28,119 bases of DNA from UBA2108 sp002713215 (GTDB lineage Bacteria; Bacteroidota; Bacteroidia; Flavobacteriales_G; Salibacteraceae), in NCBI GenBank assembly GCA_937891015.1, contig CALAPY010000015.1:1-28119 (forward strand), written 5' to 3'. The position numbers were made by a program, and so were the translations under genes. The notes under the pieces are model-generated. The model had not been told where the DNA came from, made no database searches, and saw only the letters and a list, made by a program, of their open reading frames with translations. Shown piece by piece: positions 23,032-28,119 of the stretch (the stretch's first letter is position 1; each line of letters opens with the position of its first letter).

Positions 23032-24177
23032 TTATAGTTTAGCATTCAATTGAGCGACTACCGCATCAATGTCAGTAGACTTGACCTCGTAGAAGTTGTT
23101 GCCAATGGTGGCTTTCATTTGTTCTATTTCTGTAGAACTAAATGCGGGATCAAACCCGTATTTAATGGCATCCATAAACATTACTGCTTCCGATAACTCA
23201 TGGTTCCTTAGGCAATCATCAGCTAGGTTGCTCTTTGCTGCATTTAAATAGTTAACTGCGGTAGCAATGGCTACGCGCTCCAATTCTTTTCTGATAATTA
23301 CAATTTGTGCATCACGGGCCGTCAAGTCCTTGTCAATAATGGCAACCCTTCCTTTAATAAAAGCTTCCAAAAGAGTTTTATTGCTATTCAATTGGGCATT
23401 ACGCTTATCGGAATACTCGGCCCAATATAATTTTCCATCCGTTGGAAAGGTTGTAGAATTAGTGAAATAACCAAAGGCTTCATCCCAGTAATGTTCCATC
23501 GTTGTATAGTTTTTACCGTCAACAATAGCCTCGTTATCCGCGTTCATTTTATCGGCTCCCAAATAAATATTGGTGATTTGATGATAAAAGCAGGCACCCA
23601 TAAGTCCTTTTTCAATGAACTGGGTCAATTCTACTCCTTTGTCGTTAAACAAATAGGCTTTGGTTCCTGACTGAACAACACCGGCCGTTCCATTAGCACC
23701 ATCGTATTTACCGGCAGATGTACCAGTCGAAATAGTCGCAATGGCATCCATATAGCTTTCATATAAGCCTTGAATAGTGACATCACCTCCAGCAGTTTTG
23801 CTCTTTAGGTTTTTGGTGCTTGAGTTTAAGTTAGCGTCAGTAAAAGGATTATTGGCATTAGCGTACATGTTTTTTAACTTATCTGCATCAAGAGCAGTTC
23901 CCGGTGTGTTTGCTGTTTTTAGGTAAGTTACCATTTCGTCGAGCATATTCATACGATCGGTCTGGCCACTAAAACTTACTGTACTAGCTCCATTTCTAGT
24001 AAAATTATAACTAGTAGGAATTGGTGTTGTTGGGGTTGTATAAGTGCAACTGTTGTCATTCTTTTTGGCTTCACTGTTGTAATTGGTGGCCTCGGGGTCA
24101 GTACACCCTTCTTTTTTGCATGAACTAAATGTTGCAAGAGCAACTATAATTATGGTCCAAAAACTGATTTTTCTCAT
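23032..24177 (-). CDS. DUF4856 lipoprotein with GCTDPEATN motif
   Basis: A 381-residue lipoprotein (lipobox TFSSC, Cys20). The mature N-terminus holds a GCTDPEATNYNSEAKKNDNSC-type Cys-bounded module, then a Pro/Thr linker and a DUF4856 domain from about residue 55: YNFTRNGASTVSFSGQT, RMNMLDEM, IEKGLMGACFYHQITNIYL (about 188-206) and a HYWDEAFGYF core (about 232-241). DUF4856 proteins are found beside imelysins and TonB receptors in this phylum and are thought to be surface or periplasmic parts of metal uptake. It is the first gene of the operon, with a strong promoter and two palindromes upstream. Confidence 0.87.
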   Translation of the reverse strand: MRKISFWTIIIVALATFSSCKKEGCTDPEATNYNSEAKKNDNSCTYTTPTTPIPTSYNFTRNGASTVSFSGQTDRMNMLDEMVTYLKTANTPGTALDADKLKNMYANANNPFTDANLNSSTKNLKSKTAGGDVTIQGLYESYMDAIATISTGTSAGKYDGANGTAGVVQSGTKAYLFNDKGVELTQFIEKGLMGACFYHQITNIYLGADKMNADNEAIVDGKNYTTMEHYWDEAFGYFTNSTTFPTDGKLYWAEYSDKRNAQLNSNKTLLEAFIKGRVAIIDKDLTARDAQIVIIRKELERVAIATAVNYLNAAKSNLADDCLRNHELSEAVMFMDAIKYGFDPAFSSTEIEQMKATIGNNFYEVKSTDIDAVVAQLNAKL

Positions 24178-24185
24178 GTTTATTC

Positions 24186-24208
24186 TTATTTAGACTAATT
24201 TTAAATAA
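24186..24208. promoter_or_regulatory. Candidate metal-repressor operator
   Basis: Arms TTATTTA (24186-24192) and TAAATAA (24202-24208) around a partly symmetric 9-base centre (GACTAATTT). It lies at the expected transcription start of the DUF4856 operon and 8 bases before its ATG. The AT-rich TTTAGA-type dyad is compatible with Fur or DtxR-like control (inference). Confidence 0.5.
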
Positions 24209-24213
24209 CGAAG

Positions 24214-24244
24214 CAAATCTAGAGGCGGACTTCTGTTTGGGCAA
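24214..24244 (-). promoter_or_regulatory. Promoter of the DUF4856-imelysin-receptor operon
   Basis: Minus strand: TTG (24244-24242), 20 bases, TAGATTTG (24221-24214), a full match to the Bacteroidota promoter form. Confidence 0.7.
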
Positions 24245-24262
24245 TACCTACTTTTAGGTATT
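24243..24262. promoter_or_regulatory. Upstream palindrome over the -33 element
   Basis: AATACCTACTTTTAGGTATT has perfect 8-bp arms and a 4-base centre and covers the -33 TTG of the iron-type promoter. The TACCxxx-2-xxxGGTA layout resembles the 7-2-7 sites of NarL/LuxR-type response regulators (inference). Confidence 0.5.
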
Positions 24263-24353
24263 TTGTGTTTTTTAGTGATTTATTGGCTAGGAAGTTTCTC
24301 CCTTTAAAATGAGATTAATCTTGTAGTAAAACCTTTGAATTTTATTCGAAGAT

Positions 24354-24528
24354 CGTCATTCCGTAAGCGTTATCGAACCAAGTCATAAAGGACTTGTGTG
24401 AGATAGCTGTACGGAATCTCCTCGCTTGGCCATGAGATTTGCTTTGCAAAGGGTCTTTGACCGTTCCGTAAAGAAGATTTGCATCTATTTCGTTCCTCAA
24501 TAGGCTCATCTATTCTTACGGAATGACG
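24354..24528. repeat. Dispersed repeat with 14-bp inverted ends
   Basis: CGTCATTCCGTAAG (24354-24367) and CTTACGGAATGACG (24515-24528) are perfect inverted ends. Inside are related pieces (GTACGGAATCT near 24414, CCGTTCCGTAAAG near 24462). No open frame or transposase is seen. The region 24263-24575 holds no gene. Confidence 0.7.
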
Positions 24529-24575
24529 GATCATTTACCGGGGTAGATTTGCAGAATTGTACACACTTGGTAACA

Positions 24576-24875
24576 TTAGGTCAAATTCGTCCAGGCACCA
24601 GCATTATATGCCTCAATCCCGTTAGACTTTAAAACCCTTACCGCATTTCCGCTCCGCATTCCTGATTTACAAACACAGATAATGGGACCGTGCATTTTCT
24701 TAATCTTTTTGAGGTTCTGTAACAAACGATCGAGGGGGATATTAACCGCTCCATTGGGATGGCCTCCTTTAAATTCCTGTGGAGTACGTACATCCACAAT
24801 GGTTGCACCATCAATAATTAATGCTGCATAATCTACTTTAGGGCCAATACCCAATAAATTGCTGAAGAATCCCAT
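24576..24875 (-). CDS. Single-domain rhodanese-like protein
   Basis: A 99-residue rhodanese homology domain: TIVDVRTPQEFKGGHPNGAVNIPL (about 26-49) and the active-site loop CKSGMRSG with the persulfide-forming Cys (about residue 69), then AYNAGAWTNL at the end. Members transfer sulfane sulfur to cyanide or protein thiols; here the partner is unknown. I start at ATG 24875; a TTG two codons earlier is unlikely. The N-terminal GFFSNLLGIG stretch may be a short amphipathic membrane-facing helix. It has its own promoter. Confidence 0.88.
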   Translation of the reverse strand: MGFFSNLLGIGPKVDYAALIIDGATIVDVRTPQEFKGGHPNGAVNIPLDRLLQNLKKIKKMHGPIICVCKSGMRSGNAVRVLKSNGIEAYNAGAWTNLT

Positions 24876-24895
24876 AATCAAGTTTGTTTAGGGGG

Positions 24896-24924
24896 CGAAA
24901 GTAAAATACAATGCCAATTGGCAA
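24896..24924 (-). promoter_or_regulatory. Promoter of the rhodanese gene, with a palindrome
   Basis: Minus strand: TTG (24924-24922), 18 bases, TACTTTCG (24903-24896), one mismatch to TAnnTTTG. TGCCAATTGGCA, a perfect 12-bp palindrome, lies at 24912-24923 next to the -33 element. Confidence 0.45.
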
Positions 24925-24974
24925 CAGTGATGGATGTTACATCATGTTATTTAATTCCATGGCTACTTATAAGG

Positions 24975-25030
24975 TTGTCAATCTGAGTGGTCCGGTTTAG
25001 ATGTTAATCGGAACCAGATTGTATCGAAGA
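24975..25030. repeat. Dispersed repeat unit, family A, copy 2
   Basis: TTGTCAATCTGAGTGG (24975-24990) and TGTATCGAAGA (25020-25030) match the unit at 19245-19328; the inner part differs. It lies just downstream of the T9SS gene ending at 25047. Confidence 0.6.
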
Positions 25031-25046
25031 TCGGCAACTGCATCGA

Positions 25047-27914
25047 TCATCGGACAATTAACTTTTTGGTTTCAACCTTTTTCTCGGTTTCCGCTTCAAT
25101 AAAATAGATTCCCTGGCTTTTGCCCGAAACATCAATTTCAACCTCATTGGAATTAGATTCTTTCTTTTCAATGAGTTTACCGCTTACATCATAAATGGAA
25201 TAACGTTCAATGTTTTCGCCACTCGATTTTAAAATGGATTGAGTGCCTGAAGGGTTAGGGAATAGGATAAGTTCTCCTCCTTCAGGCTCTATATGCTTCA
25301 TGGAAGCAATTAGGTTTTGCCCCATAAGGTTGGCAAATTTGCTTATAAATGCATCCTGGGCCCCTTGCCCAAACGCGACATGGGCTTTGGTGTTTGGTTT
25401 ATAAATGGGAAAAGCCTGGCTTTCTTCTTTTTGTGCCACATATAAATCTCCATTGCCGGTTAGGGTCATTCCGGCGTTAAATGATTGGCTAAAACCTATA
25501 GGATAACGCAGTGTAGAAGCACCGAACATAGTGGCCCATACCATGCGCTCATCGTCATCTATTCTAAACAAGTAGCCCCGGTGGTTGTGGTTCGGGAATT
25601 CTACATACATGTTGTGCAAACCATTACCGTTTACCCCATAGTATGTCTTACCCATATAAAAGGTACCTTGGATAGGGTCCATAATTAAACCTGGACAAAC
25701 AGGAATTTTATACGATATACCCAAATTGGATGATTGCGTCATAATGGAACCCTTACACTCATCAGGGTCAGGCGAATGTATTACCGAGTATGTTGAAGCA
25801 AAGCCTACCAAATTGTTATTTTCATCAGCCACCAGTTGCATGAGCACATCTTCTTTTTCTCCACCTACATAGGTAGCATAACTAATGTCGAAAGAGGCGT
25901 CGAACTTGGTAATAAATACCTCCTGTTCAAGGACAGGTGGAGTTGGTGTTCCGGCTTGTACAATGATTTTGTCCTTACAAAATTTACCGCCTGCGAGTCC
26001 TAAATCGCAATCCAGTTCAATATCATTGCCGTTGGTGTTTCCACCAACCGAAATGTAGTAGGCTTTTGTATCGTCGCTGGTGTTGTTGCAAGCAATGGCT
26101 TGCAAAACATCCTGTTGAGCGCCTCCCATATACCTCGACCAGTTGAGTTGGCCGTTAGCCAATATCTGAGCGACAAAACCGTCATAAATTCCTCCCTGGT
26201 ACACAAAAGACCTGAGTACGGTACCCCCATTGAGCGTATTGCATACTGGAAACTCACCGATTGTTGTAGGTGCTTTACAATGGGTGGGGTAGGTGGGGTT
26301 ATTACTCGCCGTATAACCAACAAAAAATATATCGTTGTCCGGGTTAACCGTTATGTCAGTAATAACGTCTCTGCCCGAACCTCCATAATAGGTAAGCCAG
26401 GTGAGGTCGAGGCTGGTGTTGAACCGGGCGATAAAACCATCGGAAAGGTTCGCTCCACCACCCCCAAAAGCACTCTGGTTATATACGTTGGTTCCACTTC
26501 GGGCCGTGATGGGAAAACTGAGATTGCCCGGGTTTTGCGTGGTTTGGCCCACCAGGTACAGTATGTCGTTATTGTCGAAAACCATGCTGTTAACCCGGGT
26601 TCTACCCGAAGCAGCATTATCGTTACCGAAGTAAGTGGCCCAAAGAAGCTGATCGCCACTTTTTTTAATGGAACCCAATACCCGATGAAAATACTTGGAA
26701 GCACCATACTGGGTGGTTACGTTAAAAGTACCGCTGCTGGGTTCAAATACCGGTGTACTGCGGTTGCTTACGGTGGCATAAAAATAAATGTCTCCACTAC
26801 TGTTTATGGCCACCTTTTCAATAAAGTCGACCCCTGAAGTACCGTAATAAGCTACCCATTGTAATTCTCCATCCTTATCAAATTTGGTTACAATACCATC
26901 GGCACCGTTGGCATGAGTAAGGTTAACCCCTGCTGTTTGAGCAAAATAGTTGTTTCCGGTTTTACCGACGGCCACCACATCATCGTTGCTGTTCGGGTCG
27001 TGCGCCAGGTCCTCAAAACTGTCAAAGCCCTGGGTGCCGGCGTAGGTACTCCAGTTGAGTATGTTGCCGGGTAAGGTAGCCGCAGCCAGTTGGCCCGATT
27101 TTTTACTGGCTACCAATACCAAATAGTTGTCCGTGTCGTAGGTTCCTGTAGTTACGGTAACTGTACTTCCACTGCTGGGGTTTTGCCAGGCAGGCATCCA
27201 GTTGAGGCTGGTTATTTGGTCGGTTGTTGGGTCTACCTCATAAGCCTCCAATTCGGGCAGTTGGATCACCTGGTCGTTGAGGTCAAATTCAAGTTCGCCC
27301 GTGCTTAAAATATCAATGTCATCCTGCCCGGTAAATCCCAGGTTAATGTCGTCGGGGTCGGCATTGGGGTGGACCACGAAATACATTTTGGGGGCTACCA
27401 GGTTGGTGGTTAAGTGTACGTCAATCCCGGTCCAGACATCTTCGTATACAATTCGGTCGTAAGCCGGTACATTGGTTAGTGACCCACCAGTTAGATGACT
27501 CAGGTAGTAATTGTAATTGTGGCCCACCTGCTCTACAGGTATGGGAGCTACAGTTTGCGGAGATCCCTCAATTAAAAACTGCATATCGATTCTATAGCTA
27601 ATAGCAGAATCGTTGAGGATGCTATCACCACCAATGGTATCGGGAGGAAGGCTATCCAGTTCCAATGCAACCAGCGACACCCGGTCTTCCATGGCGTAAA
27701 CAGCAGGTGTGGAGTTGGGTACATAATACCTGACATCGTTTCTTTCGGTTTCGGTATTGTCCAGCAGTTGCCCCTGGTTTTTAATATAAACCATGGCATT
27801 GGAAGGGCTTTCGCCGTCTTTATCGGGCGGTAGATAGGGTGTTTGGGCAAAGACGGTATTGACCATGAATACCAAAGAAATAATACCAAAAAGGTTTAAT
27901 AGTGATTTTTTCAT
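25047..27914 (-). CDS. SBBP-repeat/DUF7948 T9SS-secreted protein
   Basis: A 955-residue secreted protein. Signal peptide 1-23 (ending VFA-QT), then a DUF7948-type N-terminal domain (about 40-240: IKNQGQLLDNT, VRYYVPNSTPAVYAMEDRVSLV, VGHNYNYYLSH, YEDVWTGIDVHL). A long stretch of SBBP-type beta-propeller repeats follows (about 285-860), with recurring units of the form (L/S)xW(S/A)TYxG(G/T) and D.(A/V)...D..(V/I)...G.T. The C-terminus is a type A T9SS sorting domain (about 880-955, LFPNPSGTQS to KKLIVR). Likely a surface-exposed or released protein of unknown ligand. It starts 3 bases after the stop of the upstream T9SS gene, so the two are one operon. Confidence 0.87.
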   Translation of the reverse strand: MKKSLLNLFGIISLVFMVNTVFAQTPYLPPDKDGESPSNAMVYIKNQGQLLDNTETERNDVRYYVPNSTPAVYAMEDRVSLVALELDSLPPDTIGGDSILNDSAISYRIDMQFLIEGSPQTVAPIPVEQVGHNYNYYLSHLTGGSLTNVPAYDRIVYEDVWTGIDVHLTTNLVAPKMYFVVHPNADPDDINLGFTGQDDIDILSTGELEFDLNDQVIQLPELEAYEVDPTTDQITSLNWMPAWQNPSSGSTVTVTTGTYDTDNYLVLVASKKSGQLAAATLPGNILNWSTYAGTQGFDSFEDLAHDPNSNDDVVAVGKTGNNYFAQTAGVNLTHANGADGIVTKFDKDGELQWVAYYGTSGVDFIEKVAINSSGDIYFYATVSNRSTPVFEPSSGTFNVTTQYGASKYFHRVLGSIKKSGDQLLWATYFGNDNAASGRTRVNSMVFDNNDILYLVGQTTQNPGNLSFPITARSGTNVYNQSAFGGGGANLSDGFIARFNTSLDLTWLTYYGGSGRDVITDITVNPDNDIFFVGYTASNNPTYPTHCKAPTTIGEFPVCNTLNGGTVLRSFVYQGGIYDGFVAQILANGQLNWSRYMGGAQQDVLQAIACNNTSDDTKAYYISVGGNTNGNDIELDCDLGLAGGKFCKDKIIVQAGTPTPPVLEQEVFITKFDASFDISYATYVGGEKEDVLMQLVADENNNLVGFASTYSVIHSPDPDECKGSIMTQSSNLGISYKIPVCPGLIMDPIQGTFYMGKTYYGVNGNGLHNMYVEFPNHNHRGYLFRIDDDERMVWATMFGASTLRYPIGFSQSFNAGMTLTGNGDLYVAQKEESQAFPIYKPNTKAHVAFGQGAQDAFISKFANLMGQNLIASMKHIEPEGGELILFPNPSGTQSILKSSGENIERYSIYDVSGKLIEKKESNSNEVEIDVSGKSQGIYFIEAETEKKVETKKLIVR

Positions 27915-27917
27915 GAT

Positions 27918-28119
27918 TTATTGTTTTAGAAATTTGAGATGTATCATGTTGTCGCCGGATTTTATGCTAACCGCATATAGTCCATTGGGCAGGTGGCTTA
28001 CATTTATTTTTTTAGCTACTCCCGTATAAACCAAAGTGCCACTAAGGTCATAAATTTTGACCGCGTCGTTGTTTTTCAATCCTTGAATTTCAACAAAATC
28101 TGTCGTTGGGTTTGGAAAT
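27918..28119 (-). CDS. T9SS-secreted protein, C-terminal part only
   Basis: The last 66 codons of a gene whose start lies beyond the right edge. It reads FPNPTTDFVEIQGLKNNDAV, then KIYDLSGTLVYTG, LPNGLYAVSI and a final LKFLKQ, a complete type A T9SS sorting domain. The stop at 27918-27920 lies 3 bases before the ATG of the next gene, which places this gene upstream in the same operon. The functional part is outside the window. Confidence 0.85.
   Translation of the reverse strand, partial: FPNPTTDFVEIQGLKNNDAVKIYDLSGTLVYTGVAKKINVSHLPNGLYAVSIKSGDNMIHLKFLKQ

Noticed and set aside
26100..26837. A 245-codon open frame on the plus strand
   Set aside because: It lies wholly inside the SBBP/T9SS gene in antisense, has no domain pattern or promoter, and the minus-strand protein is clearly real.

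Overview
The window (about 28 kb, AT-rich) comes from a Bacteroidota chromosome, most likely a Flavobacteriales-type organism; no 16S is present, so rank below phylum is inference. The evidence is three secreted proteins with type IX secretion (T9SS) C-terminal sorting domains, promoters of the Bacteroidota form (TTTG or TTG, about 18-20 bases, then TAnnTTTG), and families typical of the phylum (DUF6090-like, DUF4856 with imelysin, DUF2279, SBBP/DUF7948).

Layout. 1-1.6 kb: a terminator, a DUF6090-like membrane protein and a secreted YceI-like protein, both apparently made from leaderless or nearly leaderless messages. 1.6-4.9 kb (minus): a lipoprotein behind a large LamG/Ig-like T9SS cargo protein. 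5.0-5.3 kb: tRNA-Pro(GGG) with a terminator, then a decayed copy of the tRNA 3' end with its own terminator. 5.4-6.1 kb (minus): a frame-broken gene with a G7 tract. 6.1-11.3 kb: an inducible mutagenesis cassette. A self-cleaving XRE-S24 repressor is divergent from a Y-family polymerase (dinB-type) that is coupled by a TAATG overlap to a DnaE-type polymerase. A 19-bp palindrome sits in front of the polymerase genes. 11.4-12.5 kb: a PadR repressor with a near-perfect operator over its promoter, overlapping a small membrane protein. 12.5-15.5 kb (minus): tetR, a metallo-beta-lactamase-fold hydrolase and an MFS exporter as one operon, with two related TetR-type sites. 15.6-19.2 kb: an AIM24/TIGR00266 protein, a DUF2279 protein, a pirin with a Tat-like signal, and a TerB-like protein. 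19.2-24.3 kb: dispersed repeats, then a probable iron-uptake operon on the minus strand (DUF4856 lipoprotein, imelysin-like lipoprotein, TonB-dependent receptor) with a well-formed promoter flanked by two palindromes. 24.3-28.1 kb: dispersed repeats, a single-domain rhodanese, and two adjacent T9SS-secreted proteins, the second cut by the window edge.

The most unusual points are a roughly 78-residue Pro/Asn/Gln/Thr-rich linker inside the DnaE-type polymerase, built from DNA repeats read in two different frames; the operator of the S24-controlled polymerase cassette; the paired palindromes at the iron-operon promoter; and the tRNA tail remnant. I see no CRISPR array, insertion sequence, rRNA or phage structural gene.
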